Below are positions 40,175 through 48,594 of a stretch of DNA of 64,000 nucleotides, piece after piece. The notes beneath the pieces are model-generated. The model ran no database searches. It was not told the DNA's origin and was given only the letters and a program-made list of their open reading frames with translations. The DNA is from Moorena sp. SIOASIH (GTDB lineage Bacteria > Cyanobacteriota > Cyanobacteriia > Cyanobacteriales > Coleofasciculaceae), in contig NZ_JAAHIH010000003.1 in NCBI RefSeq assembly GCF_010671925.1, positions 310,001-374,000 on the forward strand. The letters are read 5' to 3'. Both the position numbers and the translations under genes were made by a program. Each line of letters starts with the position of its first letter. Position 1 is the stretch's first letter.

Positions 40175-40259
40175 TACCGTAAGGGAGTGGAGCCTTTATA
40201 GTTAGAGGGTTATGCGTAAAAGGGTTAAGGTTTTTGTAATAAGGCTCCACTCCCTAAGG
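40175..40259. ncRNA. Structured stem-loop element, copy A
   Basis: Conserved flank TTACCGTAAG, 12-bp stem GGGAGTGGAGCC / GGCTCCACTCCC (40183-40194 and 40243-40254) extended by TTAT/ATAA, a 39-base terminal region containing TATGCGTAAAAGGGTTAA, then CTAAGG. A GTCTC/GAGAC hairpin follows. Copy B 220 bp downstream keeps the loop and flanks but has a different, still complementary stem. Sense strand is uncertain. A decayed relative lies on the opposite strand at about 22113-22207 next to a tnpB, so an IS200/IS605 guide-RNA origin is possible. Confidence 0.5.
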
Positions 40260-40394
40260 CGCGCGTCTCTAGGATGGATAGCGAGACGACAACTAGAGCG
40301 CGGTGCTAAAATAAAAGTGGTCGATGACCCTCCTGACTGACTAAAAGGCTACCTTCAAGGTGTAAAAGTACGCTTGAGAGTTCAGGGTCAGAAG

Positions 40395-40482
40395 TTACCG
40401 CAAGAATAAGGCAGCCTTTATGGTTGGTCGGCTATGGGTAAAAGGGTTAAAACTTTATGATTAAGGCTGCCTTATTCTAAGG
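40395..40482. ncRNA. Structured stem-loop element, copy B
   Basis: TTACCGCAAG, 14-bp stem AGAATAAGGCAGCC / GGCTGCCTTATTCT (40403-40416 and 40465-40478), loop containing TATGGGTAAAAGGGTTAA, then CTAAGG and a GTCTC/GAGAC hairpin. 27 of 39 loop bases equal copy A, while the stem has diverged with paired changes. A separate hairpin, TGACCCT...AGGGTCA, precedes it at about 40326-40390. Confidence 0.5.
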
Positions 40483-40559
40483 TTTCGTCTCCGGGAAGAG
40501 ACTTGCCCCAGCTGGTCAGCTATCGCTGTAATTCCAAGGTAAGTCTGTCGCAAAAATAT

Positions 40560-40800
40560 GCGTCGATAGAAGGCGGATGTCTGCCTGTGGACGCTGAGTA
40601 AGACCAATTCTAGGAGGCGCGCGCCTCCTAGGCCGGGGAACCCGGCCTAGGGTCGCGCCTCTGGTTGAGGCATCGGGGACGCGCGCGGGAAACCTCGTTC
40701 GCGTAGCGTCGGCTTTGCCGAAAGACGAATAAAACCGTCCCTGATTGAACTGAGAATGGGAAGCCCCAACCGAGAGCGTTGCAGGTTGGGGTACTTCACA
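40560..40800 (+). mobile_element. Remnant of a tnpB 3' end
   Basis: GTGGACGCTGAGTAAGACCAA (about 40588-40608) parallels the TnpB C-terminal coding text GTGGAGAACAAGTAAGACCAA at about 23525. It is followed by a GGCGCGCGCC variable-stem palindrome (40615-40672), a GTTCGCGTAGCGTCGGC palindrome, and the end hairpin CCCCAACC...GGTTGGGGTACTTCAC. That ending matches the right end after the tnpB at 22342. No open frame remains. Confidence 0.45.
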
Positions 40801-40832
40801 AGTCGATAACCCTCAATTCTTCAGCCTTTCCA

Positions 40833-40896
40833 GGCAAGGGGTGAATCAAAGATGTAAGGATATTGCCATCTGCTCTACCATTGAGCTACCTGCCCC
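40833..40896 (-). pseudogene. Degenerate tRNA-like sequence
   Basis: Read on the minus strand: GGCAGGTAGCTCAATGGTAG then AGC gives a normal acceptor 5' strand and D arm. It continues with an AGATG/CATCT stem closing an oversized 12-base loop. It ends in TTGATTCACCCCTTGCC, where the T-stem 5' strand is missing and CCTTGCC can pair with GGCAGG. A GCCT-GGAA-AGGC hairpin and GAAGAATTGAGGG follow. Looks like a damaged tRNA; identity cannot be assigned. Confidence 0.4.
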
Positions 40897-40910
40897 ATGA
40901 GTTGTTGGTG

Positions 40911-41327
40911 TAGCGGAGGGGGATTTGAACCCGCAACCTCCGGTGAATCAAGGGTGGGGTTCCTTGATAATACGATAACCGATACTTTTTAGCTACCAAA
41001 ATCTACTTTGCAGATTTTAGCCCACTAATGCAAGCTGCTCTCGCAGCCAGGGGGTATCTCCCAAGGCCAAGATAGGTTTTGTTCCGCTCAAGGCGCATAA
41101 ATCTGTGTTTAATAGAAAACGCAACCACTATCATGGTTTGCTTTGGTTTTCGGCTTCAATTCAAGGAACCAGAATGTTTTCAATGACACTAGAAAACTAA
41201 TCAAAGTCTAACATATTTTTGGAGATACTGCCAGATATTTGGATAAAATCGTCAACAACAGTGGCTAGCCCTCAATTCTTCGGCCCTTTCGGGCAAAATT
41301 GGCGCTCTCCCATTGAGCTACCCGCTA
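40911..41327 (-). pseudogene. Split tRNA-like halves 345 bp apart
   Basis: A 5' half (41327 down to about 41301, TAGCGGGTAGCTCAATGGGA then GAGCGCC) has acceptor and D-arm sequences. A 3' half (40945 down to 40911, GGTTGCGGGTTCAAATCC then CCCTCCGCTA) has a T arm with one mismatch; its TCCGCTA end pairs with TAGCGGG. The anticodon arm strands next to the two halves do not pair with each other, so an intron is not shown. After the 5' half comes the hairpin GCCC-GAAA-GGGC and GAAGAATTGAGGG, as in the neighbouring tRNA-like sequence. Confidence 0.35.
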
Positions 41328-41406
41328 CATGACAAGCTAAACCCAAACAAGATTGCTAAATGATTTGCTTGAGTTACTTTTATAATACATTTATAACACA
41401 GAAAAA

Positions 41407-41700
41407 ATGAAGCGTCAAGTTTTTAGGGGCAAGATCACTCAAGAAATTTACCGCGATTGGCGCAGTCGTTTGGCTCCAATGGTTTGGCTCGAATTAGGGT
41501 ATGCGTTCGCGTAGCGGCTCTGTTCGCGTAGCGTGGCCTTTGGCCTTAAGAGTATCGCAACAGAAGTCTTTACAGTTACCAGAGCCAATCCGGATCAGTA
41601 TGCTACTCTGGTAGACGGTGACTAAATTAAAACTTTCCATAGCCAGAAGCCAGACGATTTTGAAGAAACTTTCATTGATGAAGAGGCGAGTTCAAGTTAA
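41407..41700 (+). pseudogene. Broken small gene ending [13 protein letters not shown]
   Basis: Begins MKRQVFRGKITQEIYRDWRS and breaks at a double GTTCGCGTAGCGG palindrome insertion (about 41505-41547). Coding text resumes with [17 protein letters not shown], stops, and continues in the same direction as [20 protein letters not shown] to a stop at 41698. The end overlaps the start of the DUF167 gene by about 20 bp, as in an operon. Function not recognised. Confidence 0.45.
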
Positions 41701-41905
41701 ACCCAATTCTAAACATCAAAAGATAGAAGACTCAGACGATGGGAGACTCAAGGTGCATTTGAAGTCACCACCTGTAGATAGGCTTTGCCAATCAGGAGTT
41801 AGTTGAGTTGTTGGCTCAAAGGTTTAAGGTCCCAAAGTCTCTTATCCAACTAAACGGGCAAGGGGTCTCCCGTTATAATCTCCGATTTAACGGGAGGGGA
41901 ATTGC
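41678..41905 (+). pseudogene. DUF167/YggU-family gene, frameshifted and truncated
   Basis: [20 protein letters not shown] then [14 protein letters not shown] is typical of the DUF167 (YggU) family. At about 41780 one base shifts the frame. The next frame reads [20 protein letters not shown] then LIQLNGQG, the expected continuation. The end is replaced by an IS200/IS605-type hairpin (41867-41896, CTCCCGTTA/TAACGGGAG). So the gene was hit by a frameshift and by an element end. Confidence 0.75.
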
Positions 41906-41906
41906 C
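41861..41906 (+). mobile_element. tnpB-type end hairpin
   Basis: CTCCCGTTATAATCTCCGAT then TTAACGGGAG: arms CTCCCGTTA and TAACGGGAG with a loop nearly the same as those at 59361 and 61150. No tnpB lies upstream. It ends the DUF167 remnant. Confidence 0.5.
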
Positions 41907-42004
41907 CGACAGTGTCTGGAAGTTCTCAACAGATTGGCCTCTGGCCACGCTTTCGGCAGAGCCGACGCTGCTTGAGGTGCGAACGTAAGTGGTACAATAG
42001 CATT

Positions 42005-43392
42005 GTGATATTAACGTACTGCTACAAAATCAAACCAAGTCCCGAACAGATAGCCATCATGGAAAGGTGGCTTGAATTGTTGCGTCTTCACTGGAACTAT
42101 GCTCTAGGGCAACGACTTGATTGGCTCAATCGGACTCGTTCCCCGATTGATAGATGTAGCTTAATCAGTGAGCCGATAGGTGTTATCCCAGAACCGGTTA
42201 ACTATTACACTCAACAAGCGGCTCTCAAGGAAACTAAGCGACTGTTTCCTGAGTACAAGCAAATCTATGCAGAAACTCAGCAAGTCAACTTGCAACGACT
42301 CAATAAAGCGTGGGATAGATGGAGGAAGCCTGACGCTAATGGTAAACGTGGTGGTAGACCTCGATTCAAGAAAGCGGGAGAACTTCGATCGCGCAGCGTG
42401 ACCAAAGGTCAATCATTCGTTTTTCCTAGGATCAATAGTTCAAAGGCGGGAGCACACCTGGCTGATGGGATCTTAAAACTAAGCCGAATTGGGTCAATAC
42501 CTGTCGTAATGCATCGGTCATTACCCATTGGCTTTACCCTTAAGCAATGCACTATTGTCAAGAAGGCCGATGGCTGGTATTGCTGTATCTCAATGAAAGA
42601 TGATACAGTTCCCGAACTTTTGCCTATTGGCTCTGTCAAGTCTGCCGTCGGAATTGATGTTGGGCTAGAAAAGTTTTTGACTACTTCCGATGGCGAGGCG
42701 GTACCTATCCCGCAGTTTTACAGAAAAGCTCAGGATAAGCTGGCTCAAGCTCAAAAAGCAATGTCGCGCCGTGTATTGGGCTCTAATAACTGGAAAAAAG
42801 CCAAGCACAAAGTCGCCTTAATGCACCTTTATCTGACTCGTTGTCGGAAAGAGTTTCATTATCAGGTTGCTCATTGGTTGTGCGGTAAGTACGACCATTA
42901 TTCTCACGAAAATTTAAACATCAAAGGGCTGGCTCGAACTAGGGCACGCAAAGTCAATAAATGATGCAGCTTGGGGAGCTTTTTTGGAGATATTACAAGC
43001 AGTGGCGGTCAAACGCGGTTTGTTAGTCCAGGAAGTCAACCCACGAGGTACAAGCATTGAGTGTTTTAATTGCGGTTCCAGGGCCCTTGAAAAGTTTAAG
43101 CGTACGCGTTCATTGTTGTTCGAGCTGTAATATCAAAATCGATTCGGCGTTCGCGAAGCGTGGCCTTCGGCCTCAGCCGACGCTGCGCGAACGTGATTGG
43201 AACAGTGGTATCAACATTTTGAATCGTGGATTATTGGCGGTTGGACTGCCGCTCAATGGCTGCGGTAAATCAATACAGGATATTGAGGAACAGCAAGTCT
43301 CATTTGTGAATTTGAGAAGCCCACATCAAATCAAAGATTATGATGTGGGAGTAGTCACATTAAGTCAGGTTTATCCTCAAGGAATAAATTAA
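42005..43392 (+). pseudogene. tnpB: tnpB, disrupted by frameshifts and a palindrome
   Basis: GTG start at 42005, right after the TACAATAG promoter-like box. The first frame has TYCYKIKPSPEQIAIMERWL and RuvC-I GIDVGLEKFL, then RuvC-II as YSHENLNIKG. It shifts near 42945 (the continuation AKSINDAAWGAFLEILQAVA is in another frame) and again in the zinc finger (CFNCG in one frame, CCSSCN in another). A TTCGCGAAGCGTGGCC palindrome is inserted at about 43142-43192 between KID and RDWNSG. It resembles the tnpB at 59908. Not functional as read. Confidence 0.85.
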
Positions 43393-43645
43393 TTGAAATC
43401 AACACCAATGCCTAGGTCGCTTCAAGAGGTTAACCATGACCAATACCGTCATGATTAGCCCAAATATAACTGAAATTCCCCGGGATTGGAGGATAAGCGC
43501 GGACAATACAACTCCAACCAAATCCAAAAATCCCAGTTGAGAGCCTTCGTGCTAAGCACGGAGGTATAGTCCAAACAGAGCCAGACTGACAAGCAATCGG
43601 ATATGCTTAGTTTTGGTGTATTAGTATTTTATTGAAACAACACAA
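43393..43645 (+). promoter_or_regulatory. Possible structured leader upstream of desaturase
   Basis: GGACAATAC (43501-43509) can pair with GTATAGTCC (43564-43572), with one A-A mismatch. This encloses two hairpins: CAACT/AGTTG, and CCTTCGTGC-TAA-GCACGGAGG (43544-43564). The result is a three-way junction some 75 bases before the desaturase GTG. It could be a leader RNA, the scaffold end of the broken tnpB, or a relic. A short frame MTNTVMISPNITEIPRDWR starts at 43436 but stops after 34 codons. Confidence 0.3.
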
Positions 43646-44557
43646 GTGTCAATCTCTTCATCTACTTCCCCAGAAGTTAGCACACTCCAGAAAACTGTAG
43701 TTACTATCGTTATCGCCATGTCCCCTGTGGGAGTAATCGCTGCGATAGTAGTTATGTTCCTTGAGAAACTGAACGTCCAGCCTCTCGATATTGGTCTTTT
43801 TCTCGGGATGTACATCCTGAATTTCATCGGGATTACCGTCGGGTATCACAGGCTTTTTAGCCATCGTGCCTTTCAGACTGGACCATTTGTAAGGGCATTC
43901 TTAGCCATTGCCGGATGCATGGCAGCTCAAGGACCAGTCACTAGCTGGGTTCACCATCATCGCTGCCATCATATTTACTCTGACCAAGACGGAGACACTC
44001 ACTCACCCCATCTTCACCAGGGAGGATTTTGGGGATTTATCCAAGGGTTTTGGCATTCCCATATTGCTTGGATTGTAAATGTGGATTGGCAGCCTCCCTA
44101 TAAGTACGCTCCTGACCTAATCAAGGACAAGCTGATCCAAAGAATAGACAAGCTCTACGCCTTTTGGGTATTGCTGTCCCTGTTAATCCCTGGTTTACTG
44201 GGTGGAGTCTTGAGTGGTTCTCTGTCAGGAGTATTAGGTGGTTTAATCTGGGGCGGAGCATTTCGGATTTTTCTGGTGCGTCAAATCACCTTTTGTGTCA
44301 ACTCAGTTTGCCACCTCTGGGGAAACGAGCTGTTTACTACCTCTGATATGAGCAAGAACAATCCTATCGTCGCCATCTTGACCCTTGGTGAAGGGTGGCA
44401 CAATAATCACCATGCCTTTCCCAACTCAGCAAGATTTGGACATCATTGGTGGCAACTTGACCTGGGTTGGTTGTTCATCCTGCTGCTTAAGCGCTTAGGA
44501 CTGGCCTGGAATGTCAAATTACCATCCTCAGACCAACTGCAACCTAGAAGCATCTAA
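43646..44557 (+). CDS. Acyl-lipid/acyl-CoA delta-9 desaturase type
   Basis: 303 residues from GTG. The three histidine boxes are HRLFSH, HHHRCHH and HNNHHAFP, as in the di-iron membrane desaturases of the DesC group. Four membrane spans surround them. It introduces a double bond, most likely at position 9, into fatty acyl chains. The N-terminal 20 residues are Ser/Thr-rich and weakly conserved, and no good ribosome site is seen before the GTG. A GC hairpin (44587-44613) follows. Confidence 0.9.
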   Translation: MSISSSTSPEVSTLQKTVVTIVIAMSPVGVIAAIVVMFLEKLNVQPLDIGLFLGMYILNFIGITVGYHRLFSHRAFQTGPFVRAFLAIAGCMAAQGPVTSWVHHHRCHHIYSDQDGDTHSPHLHQGGFWGFIQGFWHSHIAWIVNVDWQPPYKYAPDLIKDKLIQRIDKLYAFWVLLSLLIPGLLGGVLSGSLSGVLGGLIWGGAFRIFLVRQITFCVNSVCHLWGNELFTTSDMSKNNPIVAILTLGEGWHNNHHAFPNSARFGHHWWQLDLGWLFILLLKRLGLAWNVKLPSSDQLQPRSI

Positions 44558-44578
44558 TCCCAGGATTAAGAATTTCAG

Positions 44579-44617
44579 GTGAACTACCCCTCGCTGCGCA
44601 CGCCCGCGAGGGGCTTT
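44579..44617. terminator. GC hairpin after desaturase; possible element end
   Basis: CCCCTCGC (44587-44594) and GCGAGGGG (44606-44613) followed by CTTTCT could end transcription. The leading GTGAACTACCCC is also the inverse of the GGGGTAGTTCAC end seen after the tnpB at 22342, so it may instead be an IS200/IS605-type end. Confidence 0.45.
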
Positions 44618-44795
44618 CTAATTCACGGGGGACTGTCTTGTAGACACTTGATAGATAATCTCTCTAGATGTTCCCTCCCCCTGTTAAACTAGAAAAGGCT
44701 ATGTTGCTCAAAGCTAAGGTTGTAAAGCCTTGGAATTCAAGACCAAGCTGCGCTATGGTCGTGGCTAGGATGTCAAATCCAGGAGAAAAACATTC

Positions 44796-45518
44796 GTGCT
44801 AACACTGGGCGTAAATATCGACCATATTGCCACAATTCGTCAGGCACGGCGCACTGTAGAACCTGACCCAGTGGCAGCAGCGGTGTTGGCAGAGCTTGCT
44901 GGTGCGGATGGCATCACCGCACATCTAAGAGAAGACCGACGTCACATTCAACAGAGGGACATTGCTCTGTTGAGACAAACGGTGCGAACTCATCTGAATT
45001 TGGAAATGGCACCTACCGATGAAATGGTAGCGATCGCTCTAGATGTCAAACCCGATTACGTTACCCTCGTACCAGAAAAACGAGAAGAAGTGACTACCGA
45101 GGGAGGGCTAGATGTAGCAGGGCAAATGCCTCGCCTTAGTGAGGTTGTAGCCCAGTTACAGAGCGCTGGTATTCCCGTTAGCTTATTTATAGACGCTGAT
45201 CCTGCCCAAATCGATGCTTCTGCTCAAACAAAAGCTAAATTTATTGAGCTTCATACGGGGAGTTATGCAGAAGCTACTGATGAAGTCAGTCAGGCTAAAG
45301 AATTAAAAGTTTTGGCCTCCGGATGCCAACAAGCGATTGCTGCTGGCTTACGAGTCAATGCTGGTCATGGTCTTACCTACTGGAATGTTTACCCGGTTGC
45401 TTGTATCGAAGGTATGGAAGAACTCAATATTGGTCATAGCATCATTGCTCGGGCATCTCTGGTGGGTATAGAACGGGCGGTCAGAGAAATGAAACAAGCG
45501 ATGCAAGGTAAATTTTGA
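44796..45518 (+). CDS. pdxJ: Pyridoxine 5'-phosphate synthase
   Basis: 240 residues from GTG, with AGGAGAAA about 8 bases upstream. Starts [20 protein letters not shown] and has the conserved [16 protein letters not shown] and [11 protein letters not shown] motifs. It condenses deoxyxylulose 5-phosphate with aminoacetone phosphate to pyridoxine 5'-phosphate. Intact; 22 bp before ycf54. Confidence 0.96.
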   Translation: MLTLGVNIDHIATIRQARRTVEPDPVAAAVLAELAGADGITAHLREDRRHIQQRDIALLRQTVRTHLNLEMAPTDEMVAIALDVKPDYVTLVPEKREEVTTEGGLDVAGQMPRLSEVVAQLQSAGIPVSLFIDADPAQIDASAQTKAKFIELHTGSYAEATDEVSQAKELKVLASGCQQAIAAGLRVNAGHGLTYWNVYPVACIEGMEELNIGHSIIARASLVGIERAVREMKQAMQGKF

Positions 45519-45540
45519 GCTTTCCTCAGTAACTGAAACT

Positions 45541-45864
45541 ATGCAAACTTACTACTACGTTTTAGCCAGTCAAAAGTTCCTTGAAGAAGAACCATTGGAG
45601 GAAGTACTTCGGGAACGTACCAGGCACTACCATGAACAGGAAAAAGAAATAGACTTTTGGTTAGTCAACCAGCCAGCATTCTTGGAAAGTTCCCAAATGT
45701 CCCAGGTAAAGCAGGAATGTCCGCAACCAGCAACGGCGATAATTTCTACTAATCCTAAGTTCATCACCTGGTTAAAGCTGCGCCTAGAATTTGTCAAAAC
45801 TGGTGAATTTCAGGCACCATCAGATAGTATACCTGACCCTCTAGCGTCTCTGGCATCAGTTTGA
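45541..45864 (+). CDS. ycf54: Ycf54: Mg-protoporphyrin ester cyclase partner
   Basis: 107 residues. TYYYVLASQKFLEEEPLEEV then LRERTRHYHEQEKEIDFWLV and IPDPLASLASV are hallmarks of Ycf54. Known members bind the AcsF (CycI) subunit and are needed for full activity of the oxidative cyclase of chlorophyll synthesis. It lies 22 bp after pdxJ and may share its transcript. No acsF gene is in this window. Confidence 0.93.
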   Translation: MQTYYYVLASQKFLEEEPLEEVLRERTRHYHEQEKEIDFWLVNQPAFLESSQMSQVKQECPQPATAIISTNPKFITWLKLRLEFVKTGEFQAPSDSIPDPLASLASV

Positions 45865-45918
45865 TGGTTAGTTTTTTGCTTCCAAGACAGTGGCTATAGG
45901 TCTACTATCTAATCATCT

Positions 45919-46569
45919 ATGACCAGGGAAACAATACAGTTTATTTTACAAATTTTCTCAATAGCACTGGCTGCTTTAGCTGGTGTCTTTGATTCAGTTT
46001 ATGCTCAACCAATAGCTGCTCAATGCCAACCACCACAAAACGGTGAGTACATTTTGTTAGTGCTTAGCCGAATTAGGAAAAATCACGAACAAATTCAACG
46101 AATTTTACCAAGTAGCGCAAAAACGGATTTTTGTCAATATTTGGAAGACAGAGTAACTCGCGTTGGGGGTTTCAGAGGCATTAACGATGCTAAAGATTGG
46201 GCACGCTATCTGGATCAGGTAGTGGGATACTCAGCTTTTGTAGTTCAATCTCCACCGTCAAGCCAGCCTAATACTATACAGCCTACTACTATACCACCAG
46301 GTTATACTCCTCAGGGATTGGGTGATGGTTATGCAGTTCTGGTGGACTACTTCAATCAACCAGAAGTGGCATCCCGACTAGAGCAACTACTGGGCGTCAA
46401 TGTGGGCTTGGTTTCTTATGCTCAGCGACCTTACTTACTAACAGTACACACAACTAGTGAAACCCAAGCTAACTCAATCTTAAGGCGACTGAGCGCAGGG
46501 GGGTTTTGGGCAATGGTTGTTGATAGTCGCCGAGTTACCCTACTAAAACGTAAGGTGGTTCGCTTTTAA
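45919..46569 (+). CDS. Exported hypothetical protein, SPOR-like end
   Basis: 216 residues. An N-terminal hydrophobic run (FSIALAALAGVFDSVYAQ) with an AQ cleavage site gives a likely signal peptide. Next comes a conserved CQPPQNGEYILLVLSR block, a Pro/Thr-rich linker (about 112-135), and a C-terminal alpha/beta unit that repeats the layout of the first (YAVLVDYF ... YLLTVHT). This two-part form recalls SPOR-type repeats. The function is unknown; cell-envelope localisation is inferred. Confidence 0.65.
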   Translation: MTRETIQFILQIFSIALAALAGVFDSVYAQPIAAQCQPPQNGEYILLVLSRIRKNHEQIQRILPSSAKTDFCQYLEDRVTRVGGFRGINDAKDWARYLDQVVGYSAFVVQSPPSSQPNTIQPTTIPPGYTPQGLGDGYAVLVDYFNQPEVASRLEQLLGVNVGLVSYAQRPYLLTVHTTSETQANSILRRLSAGGFWAMVVDSRRVTLLKRKVVRF

Positions 46570-46632
46570 CTAGTTCCGTTTGAACTAGGTAATGGCAAAT
46601 TACTAATTAAAATTACCAATTAACACGATCGA

Positions 46633-47088
46633 TCAATAAGCCGTTGCTGCTATGCAAGAAATAGCGATACCTAACACCAAACCAACAAGCACCTGAAAGG
46701 GTGTATGACCTAATAATTCCTTAAGGCGGTCTTCTTTCAACTCTTTGTCTTCGCTAAACAACTCATCGATAATTTGGTTGAGAATGCGAGCTTGCTTACC
46801 GGCAGCTTGCCGGACACCAGCAGCATCGTACATGACTATGATGGCAAACACTAAAGCGATCGCAAACTCTGGAGAAGCCCATCCCACCGTTTGTCCTACA
46901 CCAAATGCCAAGGCAGTGACGAATGCTGAGTGAGAACTAGGCATTCCACCAGCAGTCATCAATACCTGAAGATTAGGTTTGCGATTTTTGGTTAGATCAA
47001 CCAAAAACTTAAAGAGTTGAGCCACCAGACAAGCAATGAGCGCAACCAGCAACACCTGGTTGTTTAGGATGTCGCTAAAGTCCTGCAT
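46633..47088 (-). CDS. Divergent PAP2 family (DUF212) membrane protein
   Basis: 151 residues, about four membrane spans. The motifs TAGGMPSSHSAFVTALA and LGHTPFQVLVGLVLG belong to the DUF212 group related to PAP2 acid phosphatases. The substrate is unknown; lipid phosphate is a guess. It is downstream of the prenyl diphosphate synthase on the same strand. Confidence 0.85.
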   Translation of the reverse strand: MQDFSDILNNQVLLVALIACLVAQLFKFLVDLTKNRKPNLQVLMTAGGMPSSHSAFVTALAFGVGQTVGWASPEFAIALVFAIIVMYDAAGVRQAAGKQARILNQIIDELFSEDKELKEDRLKELLGHTPFQVLVGLVLGIAISCIAATAY

Positions 47089-47309
47089 AATTATTTATTT
47101 TAAATTGGTCATTGGTCATCGATAACTCAGCATTGGGGAAACGATGAAGTATGAAGGATCAAGTATGAATTATGAAGTATGTTCCCTGGATAGCGTCCCT
47201 TCTATGGTATAATTAAGGATGAAGTGTGTTTGTTTTTGGTGTTCCTGTAGGCTAGGATTAAACACTTCATCCTTTAATTTTCGTTAGCCTTCCCCCAATA
47301 CCAAGTACC

Positions 47310-48239
47310 TTAATGAGTACGATTCACAATAAAGTCAGCGATCGCAATCAGGGGTTGAGCTTTTTCCCCAAAGGATTCCATTTGAGCTTTTGCCTCATTC
47401 ACCAGCTCCTGGGCTTTGGTTTTTGATGCCTCTAGCCCCAAGAGACTAGGATAAGTTGCCTTTTGTGCTTTAACATCCTTACCTGCTGTTTTACCTAGTT
47501 CCTCCTGGGTAGCCGTGATATCTAGGATGTCATCGACAATTTGAAATGCTAAACCAATATTTTGGGCATATTTGGAGAGCCTTTGTAAGTTAGCTGTCGT
47601 TGCCCCTGCCAATATTCCACCACAAACTACACAGGCTTCTAGCAAAGCACCAGTTTTATGAGTATGGATAAAGGTGAGCGTTTCTTCTTTAATATCCGAC
47701 TTACCTTCTGATTCGAGATCAAGCACTTGACCCCCAACCAATCCGGATGCACCGACTGCTCTACCCAACCACGCAACTACCTGCAAAACTTGGGGAGCTG
47801 GTACATTTTTAGTTTGAGCCGCCGCATATTCAAATGCATAAGCTAATAAACCATCACCTGCGAGGATGGCAATGTCCTCACCAAATACTTTGTGGTTAGT
47901 TAGTTTACCCCGACGGTAATCGTCATTGTCCATTGCTGGTAGGTCATCATGAATCAATGACATGGTATGGATCATTTCCAGAGCGCAGGAGGTTGGCATT
48001 GCCATCTCCACCGTGCCACCCATCAGCTCACAGGTAGCTAGGCACAGAATCGGGCGCAAGCGTTTACCTCCAGCCAAAAGAGAATAACGCATTGCCTCGT
48101 AAATTTTGTCGGGCTCCATTCGGGGCAGAGCCTGGTCTAAAGCTGACTCAATTAGAGCCTTTCGCTCTTTTAAGTAAGTTAGTAAGTCTAAACTTGGGGA
48201 TTCCCTCTTGGGGGTAGGTCGCCCCTCCGTCGCTACCAT
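47310..48239 (-). CDS. crtE: Geranylgeranyl/farnesyl diphosphate synthase
   Basis: 309 residues. First aspartate-rich motif [10 protein letters not shown] and second DDILD, with [13 protein letters not shown] and GGKRLRP around them, define a trans-isoprenyl diphosphate synthase. In cyanobacteria this enzyme makes geranylgeranyl diphosphate for chlorophyll, carotenoids and quinones. Residue choice for chain length cannot be settled by eye, so ispA is an alternative name. It lies between folD and the PAP2-like gene. Confidence 0.93.
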   Translation of the reverse strand: MVATEGRPTPKRESPSLDLLTYLKERKALIESALDQALPRMEPDKIYEAMRYSLLAGGKRLRPILCLATCELMGGTVEMAMPTSCALEMIHTMSLIHDDLPAMDNDDYRRGKLTNHKVFGEDIAILAGDGLLAYAFEYAAAQTKNVPAPQVLQVVAWLGRAVGASGLVGGQVLDLESEGKSDIKEETLTFIHTHKTGALLEACVVCGGILAGATTANLQRLSKYAQNIGLAFQIVDDILDITATQEELGKTAGKDVKAQKATYPSLLGLEASKTKAQELVNEAKAQMESFGEKAQPLIAIADFIVNRTH

Positions 48240-48594
48240 GCCTTGATTCCTTGATTATCTGATTCTTCTAACAATTTTACGGGGCTGGGGGTCTTCTTGA
48301 AACTCCCTTGTCATATTCTCGTGCTTCTCGTTTGATGGACAAAGCTCTTTAGTGATGGTATTTAGGATTGTCGAGTTGTGAAATTTATAAGTAGCGCTAA
48401 ACTAAAGTCTATCCCTCCCAAGCCCAAAATTTAATATGTTCTTAAACAAACAACTTTAATATTCTTAGATTTTATAGCTTTCAGTTTTTTTAATTATTCC
48501 TTTTTTTGACCTAGCCTCCTGTGAATTGAAATGATTTTATTCATAAACAAAGGTTCAATAGGCTCTTGTCAATCCTCACTCCTAGCCAAACTGT
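48240..48594. other. Intergenic region
   Basis: 355 bases between folD and the prenyl synthase. AT-rich; I see no gene, repeat or clear hairpin. It probably holds the promoter of the prenyl synthase. Confidence 0.4.

Noticed and set aside
40911..41327. Group I intron in a tRNA gene
   Set aside because: The acceptor strands pair, but the anticodon-stem strands next to the proposed junctions do not, and no P3-P7 core was found. Kept only as tRNA-like halves.
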